This document shows positions 11,134 to 22,594 of a stretch of 64,000 nucleotides of DNA, piece by piece. Where the stretch lies: the NCBI GenBank assembly GCA_030770545.1, contig JAUCMP010000028.1, positions 14,589,501-14,653,500 of the forward strand. Direction: 5' to 3'. This DNA comes from Macropodus opercularis (lineage: Eukaryota > Chordata > Actinopteri > Anabantiformes > Osphronemidae). Position 1 is the first letter of the stretch. Each line of letters opens with the position of its first letter. The notes under the pieces are model-generated. The model made no database searches. It worked only from the letters and a program-made list of their open reading frames with translations, and was not told the DNA's origin. Both the position numbers and the translations under genes were made by a program.

Positions 11134-11152
11134 TGGGATATGGGAAGCGGAT

Positions 11153-11280
11153 TCAATTCAATTCAATTCAACTTTATTTATATAGCGCCAACTCACAACA
11201 TCAGTTATCTCAAGGCACTTTACAAGTAAGGTTTAAGACCTTACACAACTAAACCCAACAAATCCCACATAAATTCTGGT
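11153..11280 (-). repeat. L2/Maui 3' tail
   Basis: Four tandem ATTCA-type units (11153-11173) are followed by 'ctttatttatatagcgcc', 'tatctcaaggcactttac' and 'aagaccttacacaac'. This is the same 3' tail that ends the LINE at 2962-3080, in the same orientation. It is a short 5'-truncated LINE copy. Confidence 0.8.
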
Positions 11281-11394
11281 GACCCAGCAGCAGCAGAGAA
11301 AAAAACAGTTGGAAAAAAATAAAGAGTAAAAATATGTTATACATTATATACAAAAAGAAAGAAAAAAAATGTACATATCTCAACATAAACATAA

Positions 11395-11660
11395 GTTCAA
11401 GACGCATTGCTAGGACCCTAGCCAGCAGCTTGTAATCCACTGCCAACATTGTCAGCGGCCTCCAGAGTGTTATGTCCCTCACATCACCCTTCTTAAACAA
11501 CAAAACAATTACCCCCACCTGCCATGTCTTGCCCCAGGAACCCTCTCTTAGGCCCTCAGTTAGAACTTCCAAAAGAATCGGTCCCAAGAGGCTCCAAAAT
11601 GTGACATAGAACTCAACTCTATTCTCATCTAAAGATATCATCAGAATCAGAGATCCCTCC
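11395..11660 (-). pseudogene. L1/Tx1-type RT fragment
   Basis: The minus frame reads EFYVTFWSLLGPILLEVL, EGLREGSW, VGVIVLLFKKGD and LWRPLTMLAVDYKLLARVLAMRL. These are the conserved first RT blocks of L1/Tx1-group LINEs. The frame then runs into a hydrophobic low-complexity translation of an A-rich stretch (11290-11390) and is not a real C-terminus. Only this small part of the polymerase remains. Confidence 0.7.
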
Positions 11661-12344
11661 AGTAGGGATGGGAATATCGACTCTCTGGAGAGTATCGAGT
11701 ATCGCTCGATACTACTCCTAATAAAAATGTGCAATTACTTTTCACTTCTGATCGTTTTTAGTTTTTAACCTAATGTGTTATAAGATATAAAAAATGAAAT
11801 GAACCATTATTTTACTTCCCCAAATATGCAATGAGCTAAGTCAGGTTTGCCCAATACCTCGATCGTTGAGGTAGTTTGGGTTCATTACACTGACAAAATC
11901 CCATGTAGGCAGCTGTGAAAAAGAATATGCACCGTAGAGCAGCTGGAACCTACACATGCGCAGACAAGCTGAGCGGCAGAGACGTTTATATACGTGGACA
12001 TACACAATATCCGCGGTTAGAAGCGGCTTTAAAAGCCGCAGAATTAACATAATGAACATGTGCTCACACACTCACCAGCTGTGCAGCGGAAACATCCCGG
12101 TGATGATTTACTGTTAAATATTTACTGTTTTATTATACTTGAGCATTATGATCTTTCAATTTAAGAAATAGTATTTTGTATTAATTTCAAGTTTATTTAT
12201 TTTAATATATATATAATAATTTTTCATATTTGAATTTAATTTACTTATTGATCTTATTTATTATAATTTTATTATTAGCATTTAAGCAAGTATTTCTGTT
12301 CATGAGCATTATTCATGTTGCCATTAAGATATTACAGTTTTTCT
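11661..12344. other. Unassigned AT-rich stretch
   Basis: It starts with a small palindromic segment, 'cgactctctggagagtatcgagtatcgctcgata' in parts (11678-11712), that looks like a transposon end or fold-back. The rest is AT-rich, especially 12110-12340, with no gene I can support. Confidence 0.35.
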
Positions 12345-12844
12345 CAAATGCTAAAACACATTTCACAAACGTTTCCTCCATGTTCCCCAACGTCTAAACA
12401 CAACACCCTTTTCTAAAGCTACATAAACACAGCCACACCTTCTCACTTCAAAACTCAAACTTTCACACCAAAAGAGCAGCTCGAAGCTTTCAAAACTGTA
12501 AACACTATACACATCATTACACACTACAGCAAAACAATTGAAAACACAATGCTCAATTTGTGAGAAAGTTCTTTGTTTCATATCTGCCAATGTATATTTT
12601 TTAGAAACTTTACAGTAATGGATGTTCTTAGATCTCTGCAGAAGATTAGGCTTTTAGATTTGTGAGTTTCATATGAAGAGTATAAATCTATAGTAATTCT
12701 GCATGTAACACAACTCAATGCAAAAACAGAATCTATTGCACACAACAGTACTCTTGAAACATGATCAGGGTGTGAAGTTTTTTTATTTACTTTATTTACT
12801 CCAAACACACCACAATCACTGTCGCTGAGCTGAATCGGGCCACA
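12345..12844 (-). other. Probable 3' flank of the DD36E transposon
   Basis: This AT-rich stretch lies between a possible left terminus ('TACAGTTTTTCTCAAATGC', 12339 onward) and the transposase stop. Many AAAACACA-type words repeat here. I did not find an inverted partner of the proposed terminus on the far side of the transposase, so the transposon end is only a suggestion. Confidence 0.3.
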
Positions 12845-14191
12845 TCACCTCATCCACATCGCAGGCTCTATGGAAAAACGCCCTTGGAAGGCCTCCACTG
12901 CGATGTCAACACAGGCCAGCTCTATTACCCTTAGGAGGATCTCTCTGGTGTATGGTTGTCTCTCATAAACCTTCCATCTCCACGATGAGAAGAACTCCTC
13001 TATTGGGTTCAGGAAAGGGGAGTATGGTGGCAGACAGACGTTTAAAAAGTTGTTGCTGTTGGTGGTGAACCACTCTCTGATTTGGTTTGTTCTGTGGAAG
13101 CTTACATTGTCCCAAATGACCACATAAATGTGATGTGCGGGCCCAGGACGGTGTTGTTGGTGGTCCAGGAGGATGTCTTTTAGTTCCTCTAGGAAGGTGA
13201 GGAGACGTTGGGTGTTGTAAGACCCAAGGACAGCATGCCGGTGGACAAGCCCCTCCAAACCCATGGCCGCACAAAGAGTAATATTACCCCCCCCCCCCCG
13301 TTGGCCAGGAACCTCAGTGATGGCTCTTTGGCCAATGATGTTACGGCCTCTTTGCCTTCGTTTCTGCAGGTTGAAGCCAGCCTCATCCAGGAAGAGGTAC
13401 TCATGAGGTCTGGCCATCGCGTCCAACTGTAATATCCTCTGTGAAGTGCACAGGTGTTCAGAACAACAGTCAATCAGGTAGCACAGTATTGTCCAGAAGT
13501 AATGTAGGCCACTGAGCAACACAGTATGTCCACTAACTGTGCTGTAAACATGGATGTATACTTACTTGCACATACTAGTAACGTAGGTCTTTGTGTCGCG
13601 CAGAGTTGCGCTCAAAGGGAATCCTGTAGACCTGTTTCATCCGCATAACTCCTAACTCGGTCTATTGTGGCCAAGCTGACATCATCGATGCTCTCAAAGT
13701 TGACATTATCGGCAATGACTTTGTCTCTGATCTCCCGGAGTCTGATGAGGTTGTTCTCACGAACCATATCCACAATGAGGGTTTATTGTGCTGCTGTAAA
13801 TATGGCAACCCTCCCACCTCTATGTGGCATTTTTTCAACTCTAAAGAAAGAAACATGTGTTGTCTATTGATATGTTTTACAATAAAGCAACAACTGATTT
13901 GAAACCAACAGACTACTTTCACAGGCTTGTAAAACTGCATTGTGGCAAAGAAAGCAATAGAGTACAATACCTGTAGTGTTGTCTGAATGCCCTGATAATG
14001 GTGGCCACGGTGAACCTACTCACGTTTGGATGGACTCTTAGTCCTGCTTCAGCCATTGTCATGCCATGGACAATGACATGGTCAATGACTGTTGCTCGTC
14101 CGTAATGATGGTGCGAGGTTGTCTTGCTGGACCTTCTCCTCTCCACAACCAAGCTCCTCGTTTCTCCCAGTCTGACCGTGCTCCACGCCAT
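12845..14191 (-). pseudogene. IS630/Tc1-mariner transposase (DD36E), intron-containing, disabled
   Basis: Three minus-strand exons can be read. Exon 1 (14191 to about 13970) gives a helix-turn-helix N-terminus (GMTMAEAGLRVHPNVSRFTV, IIRAFR). Exon 2 (about 13849-13590) includes VRENNLIRLREIRDKVI and ATIDRV. Exon 3 (about 13449-12845) holds the catalytic core. GT/AG junctions are present with consistent phase: a donor after CACTACAG, an acceptor at CTTTAG, a donor GTAAGTATA and an acceptor CTTCACAG. The core shows FLDEAGFN, VIWDNVSFH and PPYSPFLNPIEEFF, with 36 residues between the second Asp and the Glu. Two in-frame stops in exon 2 (near 13790 and 13592) disable it. A solo LTR is inserted 12 bp upstream of the first Met. 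Confidence 0.75.
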
Positions 14192-14203
14192 GCTGAGCCT
14201 ACT

Positions 14204-15377
14204 TGTTACGTCCCTGGCTCACGCCAGCCAATAAGCCAAGCCAATAAGCAAATTAAAACACTCAATATAATACACACCACTGAATACGGTTTCAGGTATG
14301 ACTTGAAGTTAATTTTCTTACATACCTTTACCACAAATAAACAAACTGGTACCAGGGAGCGCAGGATGAGGGTGCTACACAAAACAACAACAAAACAAAA
14401 CCAAAGGGTCCTAGCCTCTCCGCCGGGGCAGTCCTCGACTGTCTTCAGCCGCAGCTCTTATCACCGGTCCTCCTTCAATGGCCTGCCGGTGATTGGCAGG
14501 CGTGAAACACAGGGCCCAATAGCAGCCAGTGTTACAGCGCTGCACCAAACTAACTAGAGTGCCAGGGGTAGGAAATGCCTGAGCCCCTGGTACTGTCTCT
14601 AGTTCGCCACTCTATGACGCCAAACTAGGGGGAAGCTCAACCTAGAGCCTAATTCCCCACTCACAAGACTCGAAATACAAAACACTAACTAATAGCAAAC
14701 TAACGGGAAAGGATCCACTTGCACGGATGAAATGTTAACTGAATATTTTAATGAACGGGAAACAAACATGGACATGACGCTATAAACTTTAACACTGAAC
14801 AAAACAGAATACAAAGCAAGATCAAAATACCAAGTAACAACTAACAGAAACAAAACCCTGCAGCTACAAAACTTAAACACAAAACAAACCTGAGCCACAC
14901 GAGACAGAATGCAAAACAACCATACATCATACAATACCAGGTAACACTGCAAACTAATCCAAGAAACACCAACACACAAGTGGGAACACGAAAAAACAAG
15001 TAACACTTACAATCTGCAACACCAACACATATGCAGTAACACTAATGACGAGTCAGCAAAACATGAAGGGACAAGGGGGAACTTAAATACAAACAAAACA
15101 GGAAATAACAAACAGGTGAAATCAATAACGAGCCAAACCAGGAAGTAACAAAAAAAAAGAAGAAGTGGAACCACAGTGCCCTCCAGCGGTTGGAGGGCCG
15201 AACTGTTACAACCAGAGGTGGAATCCCTGCTTCCAGCCACCAACCAGGAGCAGGCTCTGCCACAGTCCCGTTTGCATCTCATCCTTCCTCTTCTGTACCC
15301 ACCGGCCAATCCAGAACCAAACACAACAAAACAAGCAACCAACCACACACACACACACAAGGCCTGGGGCCGTAACA
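14204..15377. repeat. Solo LTR (family 2) with CTACT target duplication, host to a nested LTR
   Basis: The termini are TGTTACG at 14204 and CGTAACA at 15377. CTACT occurs directly outside both ends (14199-14203 and 15378-15382), a perfect 5-bp duplication. About 490 bp belongs to this element; the rest is the nested copy at 14530-15210. No internal coding region is present, so it is a solo LTR produced by recombination or an equivalent non-coding element. It interrupts the 5' side of the DD36E transposase pseudogene. Confidence 0.8.
14530..15210 (+). repeat. Solo LTR (family 1, copy B), nested
   Basis: It begins TGTTACAG and ends ACTGTTACA. The flanks are GCCAG (14525-14529) and ACCAG (15211-15215), a duplication matching at four of five bases. 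Internal blocks shared with copies at 1-547 and 27623-28430 include 'aactaactag', 'ccaggggcaggag/taggaaa', 'ggaagctc' and a terminal 'ccctccag...ctggaggg'-type hairpin. It lies entirely inside the family 2 LTR and so inserted later. Confidence 0.8.
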
Positions 15378-15382
15378 CTACT

Positions 15383-15887
15383 CCAGCAGCCAAATTACAC
15401 CTTGGCCTTGCATTCAACCTGTCGGCTACCAACTCTTGCCGTAGGGAACGGAGGGAGGACGTGGCTCTGTGGAGGCAGACCTGGAGGCATGTTTCCTCAG
15501 ACCCCTGCAGTCGCTCAAGATGGAGGATGCCCTCGCCATGCTCTCCACCGACTGCCTAGAGGAGACTCCGGTTTCCCCACCTGCTCTCACAGCCATAGTC
15601 CCAGCAGCAGACCCCTGCTCACGCCCGGCTAATCCTGACACCCATGCTCCTGTGCCGCTCATCCTGCCATCTCCAGCCCCTGCCTGCCTTACAGCATCCT
15701 CGTCTGTCCCCAACGACCCAGGGGAGTTCATCTCGTCTACGCCAGTCTATGCCAGACCAGGCGAGACAGTCGGTCCCACACCTGGTGCCCCAGAGAACCC
15801 TGCGGAACCATGCATATTAAATAACACAGTCACAATATAACATCCACTGAACCTGTTCCATAAACTAAGCTTTACTGCACATTGCAG
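15383..15887 (+). other. Pro/Ala-rich open frame, origin unknown
   Basis: A plus-strand frame (15469-15840) encodes a Pro-, Ala- and Ser-rich sequence with MEDALAMLSTDCLEETP and several APV/PAP blocks and no domain that I recognise. The minus strand is open over part of the same stretch. Retroelement gag-like linker sequence is possible. I do not assign a function. Confidence 0.25.
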
Positions 15888-16255
15888 ATGTAACAGGGAG
15901 TTAGCCACGCCCAGTTACTTAACGTTGTCCCACCGGAGGTCTGCGTAATTGGAGACGGGATAAATAAGCGGAAGGAAGCGTTGTCTCTCTCTCTCTCCTT
16001 TTCCGGTTAGTTGACTTCTTATTTGTTGCAGCTGTGGGACGAAGCTAAGTCCAGATCGACATCTTAATCTCCGTAGTGCGGACCGATGGGCAGCAGCGCA
16101 GGTGACTGTAATAATCACTCGGCGTATGTTTAGCTCGCAGGTAGCGATGCCAGTTGGCGAGGGTGCGTACGTGAAGCAGACCTGAGGGACTGGGGAGAGC
16201 CGCCAGGTAACCTTGGTTAAACGCAGGACTAACTTGCGTGGCGTCTCATCAGAGG
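15888..16255 (+). repeat. Possible LTR/promoter fragment
   Basis: It begins TGTAACAGGGAGTTAGCCACGCCC and contains a TATA-like 'ggataaataagc' (15957) followed by a CT-repeat 'gtctctctctctctcc' (15983-15999) and a GC-richer leader. That layout resembles a retroelement LTR with promoter and start of transcript. Sequence switches to hAT transposase near 16256. No second end or duplication is visible. Confidence 0.35.
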
Positions 16256-17746
16256 AAACTTGGCATGATCTCTGATAGAAGTCAGGGAGGGAGAGAAGCT
16301 GATGTTGACTCTTCAGAGAATCATCACATTGCATTTCAATCAGTTCTAACTGCAGACTCTCCTCCACTTCTTCTGCAACCACCAGGAAGGGGGTCGAGAA
16401 CAGCTTGATTTGTTTTTCAATGACAGAAAAATCTTGAAAACGCCTGTTGAATTCGGTCACGAGAGATGTAATTACAGAAACATATTTCTCCTTTTTAGCA
16501 GAAAGGTCTGCCTTTGGAAAAGCAGACTTGATTTCAGACAGCGCAGGGAAGTGTGCAGCATTAAAGCTTCGTAGTTGTGTCTCAAACAGGCGGAGTTTTA
16601 CACAGAAGGCTTTCATGTGCGCATACAGGTGTGACACCAGCTGTTCTTTGCCTTGTAGGTTCTTGTTCAGTGTATTCAGAAAACTTGTTGATTTCTGATC
16701 TCAGCGAATAAAACCGCTGCAGCAAAGAGCCGCGGCTGAGCCAACGCACATCAGAGTGGTAGAGTACATTCCCGTATTCAGCATCCACGTCAGATAAGAA
16801 AGCTTGATATTCCCTGTGGTACAGTCCTCTAGCTGGAATTATGTTGACAGTTTTTACAACAGTGTTCATCACATCGCCCAGCTGGACAGTCTTGGCACAC
16901 AGTGCTTCTTGGTGGATTATACAGTGCATCCTAACAGCCTCACCTCCGCTCTCTTTTACCTTGACGCACACCATGGATGCCATCCCTTTGCGCTCACCCG
17001 TCATGGCTGGAGCTCCATCCGTTGTTACTCCACAGAGCTTGTCCCATTTAAGCTCGATCTTTTCAACTGCCTCTGACAATATTTCCACCCGTCGTTGTGC
17101 CTTTTAGGCTCATCATATCAAGCAGCTCCTCCGTACAGCAAAAATTATCATCGACTCCCCTCAAAAAAATTAAAAGCTGTGCGGTGTCTGTGGCGTCTGT
17201 GCTCTCATCGCATGCTATCGAGTAAAAATCAAAAGCACGAGCTTTCTCTCTCAGCTGAAGTTTCAGGTTAGCGGACAAGTCCTCGATTCTCCGCACCACT
17301 GTATTTCTGGATAAGCTCACGTTGTTGAAATCCTGCACTTTTTCCGGGCACATTACTTCTGTGACTTTGATGAGGCACTGCTTTATGAAATCACCGTCTG
17401 AGAACGGTTTGCCATGCTGGGCAATAAGTTGTGCGACTTCATAGCTTGCTGCTGTGGCGTTTTCCTGTATTTTGTTAGCACAAAAAAAAAACTGTTGTTG
17501 AGCTTGCAGGCTAGCTGCCATTTGCTTGAATTTCTGTGCTCGTTCGGCACCTGTGTACGATGCGTAGCTCTGATGCTTGGTCTCATAGTGCCGACGGACA
17601 TTATACTCTTTCATCACGGCAACATCTTCATTGCAAATCAAACAGACACACTTTCCGTTGATTTCTTTAAAGAAATATTCATTTTCCCACCGTGTTTGAA
17701 ATCTTCTACACTCACTTGCTATCTTGCGTTTCTTCAGTGCTGCCAT
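16256..17746 (-). pseudogene. hAT transposase (GTF2IRD2/ZBED-like), frameshifted
   Basis: The minus-strand N-terminus has a BED-type zinc finger: VCLICNEDVAVMKEYNVRRHY with a following H. Next are SLSRNTVVRRIEDLS, the catalytic segment FYSIACDESTDATDTAQLLIF, and in a second frame LCGVTTDGAPAMTG, VKTVNIIPARGL, and LYHSDVRWLSRG. A third frame carries AHMKAFCVKLRLFETQ and FPKADLSAKK. This order matches hAT-Charlie-type transposases related to the C-terminal part of GTF2IRD2. Two frameshifts (near 17090 and 16650) break it. It ends near LPDFYQRS, so the C-terminal dimerisation domain is missing. Terminal inverted repeats were not recognised. Confidence 0.8.
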
Positions 17747-19130
17747 TTCTGGTGACTTGTGGTGAATATTTTTCTTTGCTTAATTTTGTTTAGTGGAGAA
17801 GCACCTTTTCTGTGACTGGCTCCATCTAGTGTTGAAACTGAGAAGTGCAACAGAGTTGAGCTCAAGCGCCATGTGCGGGCCATATTCAATTATATTTTTA
17901 TATTTATATTATTTTCATATTTTTAGATCTTTGGGTGAGAGTCCCAAGGTGGTGTAGTTAAGTATAATCACAGCTGTTTCTTATGCCGCTCTCTAACCTT
18001 GATCTGGCTACACAGATTTGTGTCGTAGTGCAGGCCTGGTCTTCTTTGTGGTGGTTTTGTCCTCATGCAGGTCAGCACCACACAGGCAGACGCAGGGACA
18101 CAGCTTCTCCTGTCCAGTATAACGCTGCAGAACCCAACAGAATCTGCTGCAGCTACAGTAGCTACAGTGATACTTGTATTGGTAGTGCTTTGTTTTTGTG
18201 CAACCGTTAATGAACCAACTCAAAACCCAAACTGTTTGACAGAAAACTTGTTATGCTTTGTTTCACTGTGTTGTTGCTTGATCCATCACAGATTATCTCA
18301 ATCTTCCCCAAGTACCAAGAAGCTTCAGGAGAATGTCCAAGGTGGTAGGTGGTTATTTTCAACTATTGTTGCTGCTAGATGGGGATCGAATTCTTGTATT
18401 AATAAAAGCTCAATGTTACTTTCTGTTTTGCATATGCAAATTCTTTCATTTGAATGTTTCTGTTTAGAGTGGTTGAAATACATGCAACAAAACAAACTGC
18501 TTTTAGGTGAAATAAAACAATCTAATCAACAGGTTCTATTACACATAATATTTTATGCTCATCTGTGCTGGTAATTAGCAAAAAAAAAGAAAAAAGTGAC
18601 ATCACTCCAACCATCTTTCTCTATGCTTTGCCTCCAGCCCAGGTTATTTCCTCTCACGGGGCCAAAGGAGACGACTGAGGGAGATGTGGGAAACTTCCCT
18701 TTTCTCTGCTGTGACAGATCATCTGTGGTGATTCTAGCTCCCAAGGACCCTGTGACATAGCATGCGTGTGCTGATTTATTTGATTATCCCCTGCAGCAGT
18801 TTGTGATAATTAAGGTTCTGCCTATTACTGCCTATTTCATCTTTCAATACTTAATTCAACGTTAATGTAACGTTAACAAAACCTTAATTAACCTATGCTA
18901 AAAAGTAAGACGATGAAATAACGTTAACGTGGTTGTTCAGCTTTGATCCGTTACGTTGATTCATCTATGATTCAATGGTAAAATGCCTGCTGGGACTGCA
19001 AACTACAACAAATGTCATTTTAAGAATCAATCCTTTCATCTGTGTCACAAGCTGACTTGCAGAGCATTACTGCTTAAATGCCAATGATATTTGATGTGTG
19101 GGCTCAAAACAACAATGGATTTTCAGCATT
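17747..19130. other. Unassigned; no supported gene
   Basis: The first ~130 bp is probably the 5' flank of the hAT element. A 169-codon plus frame (18065-18574) contains one hydrophobic stretch (TVATVILVLVVLCFCATV) but no other protein-like feature and no clear splice context. It could be a decayed exon with a membrane segment or chance. The remainder (18600-19130) is AT-rich with short GTTAAC-like words. Confidence 0.3.
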
Positions 19131-19545
19131 TATCATTGAATTGGTGGGTGAAATGCCTCTGACTCTACTCCTTGGGTTCTTCAGGTCACAGAGCAGTGGT
19201 CCACCAATCGTAGTGGACTATGGACTCTGATTCTTTTACTTGAGATATTTAAGTTAGAGAGCAGTTGTCCACCAGTCATAGGATTGGTGGTTCAATTGAC
19301 TCTGACTCCTTGACCTGAGTTACACAGGGAACAGAGCAGTTTTTCTCAAGTCATTGAATTGGTGGGTGAAATGCCACTGACTCTTTTTCTTGAGTTCCTC
19401 AGGTCACAGAGAAGTGGTCCACCAGTCGTAGTGGACTATTGAATCTGACTTGTTTACTTGAGTTCCTTAAATTACAGAGCAGTGGTTCACCAATCGTAAG
19501 GGACTATTGACTCTCACTCTTTTACTTATGATCTTTAAATGATAG
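19131..19545 (+). repeat. Minisatellite, about 70-bp units
   Basis: About five diverged units share 'cagagcagtggtccaccaatcg', 'tggactattgactctgactc' and 'ttacttgagttc'. The CAGAGCAG word recurs near 19191, 19258, 19332, 19408 and 19477, giving a period of 67-76 bases. Two units also carry 'cattgaattggtgggtgaaatgcc', suggesting a higher-order alternation. It is not CRISPR: the units are tandem without unique spacers. Confidence 0.8.
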
Positions 19546-20937
19546 AACTTAACGCAGAATCACCACCTCAGCACGTTGAAAATCCTCCGCTTGTGACAGT
19601 TCGGACTTTCTCCCCACCAGGGGGAGCTATTTGGACTTTTGAATATGTCTCTTCACAGCTTCCATACCTACTTCTCTCACACACACCTGTTTGCAATAGC
19701 CATTCATCCAGGACTTCATATACTCCCTCATGAAATTTCTGGAGCCAAAACCCACTGTGAGCGCACAAACGGACTGCTGCCTCTGCAAACTCCTGTGCTA
19801 ATTTCGCAACCTTAAACAAAGTAATTTGCCATTTCCAATCCGTGTTGAGGAGGTGCTCGTTCCAAACCATGCAGAGCCCGAGCAAGTCAGCCCTTTGTAC
19901 TTATACAGCGTCTTAAACAATAATTTTCTCTAATCCCAGACTCAAACGCCCACAATTTTCCCAGAGCCAAACTGCGTCCGTTACAATATTAAACTTTTAG
20001 ATGTCAATAGGCTGTATCATTTTTATAATCATAGGAAAAACACACATGAAACACATGAAGCTGGTTAGTTATTTACAGCAATGTTAGTACAAGTGACCCG
20101 ATATCTTGCCTTTACATCCACCACAACATACAGGGTTTCCCCCACAACAAATTCTTTTCTTAAGGCCGCCAAATTAGAATTTAACTGTTGTTAACTGTTT
20201 AACTTGTTGTCAGTCAATCTTACCAACATTCCCACCTGATCCCAGACGCAGAGTACGTCAACTTAAAGCAAAACGCAATTTTTTACCTGTGGCCACACGT
20301 GACATCGTCTGCGTCCAGGCACCAGCCGGATGAATGTTGTCCTCAATTTTCCATCAGCCTCCAGGTATCAGTGTTCTTCTTAATTTGGCTGTCTTGTTTC
20401 CCAAGTTCGCGACGCCATCTTTGTAGTGGTTAGAAATGTCCCAACTCAGAAGAACTCAAGCCGAGGCAGCAATGGGTTTCAGCCAATCAATTTTAGATTT
20501 ATTCTCAGTGCTGAGATGAAAGAATGCAAAGGCAGATATGCGGAGTCACCTTGTCCTTGCAAGGAGGATGCTTGCTAGCGCTCGGGGAGCCCCAGGCCTG
20601 ACCACAGAAAAAACGAGTTGTCTCCACGGCAGGCAAAGAACTCTCCTCCCAAGATTCCTCAGGAGCAATGTTTTAATCCCTCTGTTTGCCTCAGCCCAAA
20701 TGCAAACATTTGTGATTACAGCCACTTGTTTTGTCTCCATTGTTTTGGTTACCAGGTCAGAATGTTTTGCCCAAATTGTTCTGCTCTACCGGTCAGGAAT
20801 CCTCGGAGCCACCCAAGGCCAGCAAGCGTCCTGTACAATCATATTCCCTGGAAATGAACAAGGCCTAAACAATATCTATTCTACTCTAACTGTATCCTAA
20901 ACCCACTAACATATACTAATGTTTTCCACTACACGGT
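19546..20937. other. Transposon-derived sequence, not assigned
   Basis: An inverted LTR-like head may lie at 19594 (TGTGACAGTTCGGAC, then CCACCAGGGGGAGC). A minus frame (19568-19885) contains WKWQITLFKVAKLAQEFAEAAVRL and GVYEVLDEWLL, which look protein-like but match nothing I can name. Sequence 20100-20937 shows no frame I trust. Overlapping ORFs at 20538-20900 look like chance. Confidence 0.3.
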
Positions 20938-21168
20938 GACTTTTTGTTTCATAGACGTTTCATAGTTTAATGTACATAGTGTTGATTCGATCCACTATCG
21001 CTTTTCGTTCTATTTTTGTTTTGGTTCCAAATTCTAGTTTATTATTCCAGCTCCACTGTGAACTTTTGTTTGTGTGTGTGTTAAATAAATTGTAAATTAA
21101 GCGAAAGATCACTCTCTTGGGTTCATTGCATCTGGGTCCGTGCTCCGCTCGGTTTCGTTCCGTAACAC
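20938..21168 (+). repeat. LTR 3' end with poly(A) signal
   Basis: A T-rich stretch leads to 'gtgtgttaaataaattgtaa' with AATAAA, then 'gggttcattgcatctgggtccg' and a terminus TTCCGTAACA at 21168. This is the usual order at the 3' end of a gypsy-type LTR in the plus orientation. The left border is not evident, and no internal region follows. Confidence 0.5.
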
Positions 21169-21343
21169 CGCTGACAGAGGTTATGTCTCATCATCCGCCC
21201 CATGAAGTCAACGAGCTGCAGCATCTAGAAAGACTTTTTAGCGGTGAAACTGCTTAGCATCAGGGAGGGTTTGGTCTATGGCCATTGCCGATAAACCATA
21301 GAATTCAGTGTTCCTTAGCTCATTCACTTCTGCTATTGCAGGC

Positions 21344-21856
21344 CTAGAACGAGACTGGGGCCAAGTGTCCGACGATGCCTGCACTTCCAGCTATCTGGAA
21401 GTGCCTCCCCAACCTGTGGCAGAAGGAAGAGATTACATGGCTCTGATACCTGACTCCCCGGGCCTGTAACACTCTTTCTACGGCTTGCACATCCACCAAG
21501 CCCAGGCGAGTTAGACAAGGGTTTCGGAACAGTGGTTGTGCCAAGACCTGGTCTCTACTGCATACCAGAGTCTGCAAGCGTGGGCGAAACGTTGCCCACG
21601 CCTGTAGGACCTCTCTGTAAAAAGGAGGCAGGATTTGCAAGCTATGTGCATTGGGGATGGTGCAGAGGTTGTAGTTTCCATAATGCCCTGTCTTGCACAA
21701 CCAGTGGTGGATGGTGTCCTTCCATGGATGATGTATTGTATCGTCGAGAAATTTCCTGACTGTACAAACTAATGATAATGTCATACTCACTTTATATGCA
21801 CGCACGCTACACAAACAGCACAGTCCACAACCGTCCGCTGTGGACTCTGAGTACAC
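21344..21856 (-). pseudogene. LINE (L1/Tx1-like) ORF2 C-terminal fragment
   Basis: The minus-strand frame contains LQILPPFYREVLQAWATF followed by VLAQPLFRNP and RLGLVDV. A block of 'LPPFYRELLRAW' followed by 'LxQPLFxNP' is typical of the region after the RT in Tx1/L1-type fish LINEs. The N-terminal ~60 residues of the frame look like unrelated sequence. No RT catalytic core is present. Confidence 0.6.
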
Positions 21857-22594
21857 AACTGAATATCTAAATCTGACCAGCAGAGGGCACTTTTTCTACA
21901 CAATGTGTATAAATAAAGTTCAAAGAGGTGATTCCTAGTTAGTGCAATTGGCGTCAACAATCCAGCGAGAAAGTCTGTGACGGGATATGTGACTACAGGA
22001 CGCTCAAGAAATTTGCCAACCAATAGCAGTTTAGTCATTAGCCAGAGCCTTCCTTGCAGAGATAGCTTCCTTGTCAGTAGTGGATCAAGCTGATTCAGGG
22101 TCAGAATACTCAAAATAACGGAGAGAACGAGAAGGAGGTCAGGAAACGGAAAACTCTTCTTGGCGATACCGGTCTGCAGATGAGAGTAACGACCCGGTGA
22201 AGTAACGTCTGAGAACGCAGGCTTAAGTCATCAGAGGTAGATAATAAGACACAGGTGAAAACAATCATTAGAATAGACAAAGCAGGCGGGAGTAGAAGCA
22301 AGGCAGATCCGGGAGCAGGCTTTTCACAATAAGAGTCTTTCACCGGAAGTCAGATCGATGATCATGACAAGGTCAGACTTCTTTAATGATGCTACAGCTT
22401 TTGTGAGAATGGGCGTTAACACTATGACTGGATGCTGTGAATGCGCCAAATATACAGTAAGTCTACTGAGAAATCAGAGGCGGCTGTGTCTGTATGAAGG
22501 CAGGCAACACATTCAGTGACTCAGAGGACAGAGGTCTCTCTGCCTTATTATTGTCTCAGTTTATCGTGAGCGTCTACAAAACACTAACGTTAGC
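21857..22594. repeat. LTR-like sequence ending GATCATGACA, plus unassigned flank
   Basis: Positions about 21976-22359 resemble the sequence at 24036-24308. Both contain 'aggtgaaaacaatc', 'gcgggag', 'cacaataa(a/g)agt' and end 'gaagtc...gatcatgaca'. They probably share an LTR family, but neither has clear borders on both sides. The rest, 22360-22594, shows no feature. Confidence 0.35.

Noticed and set aside
18065..18574. Membrane protein gene
   Set aside because: One hydrophobic stretch only; no splice context or second domain, and composition resembles the surrounding non-coding DNA.
19131..19545. Possible CRISPR-like array
   Set aside because: Repeats are directly tandem and diverged, with no unique spacers, in a vertebrate genome; it is a minisatellite.
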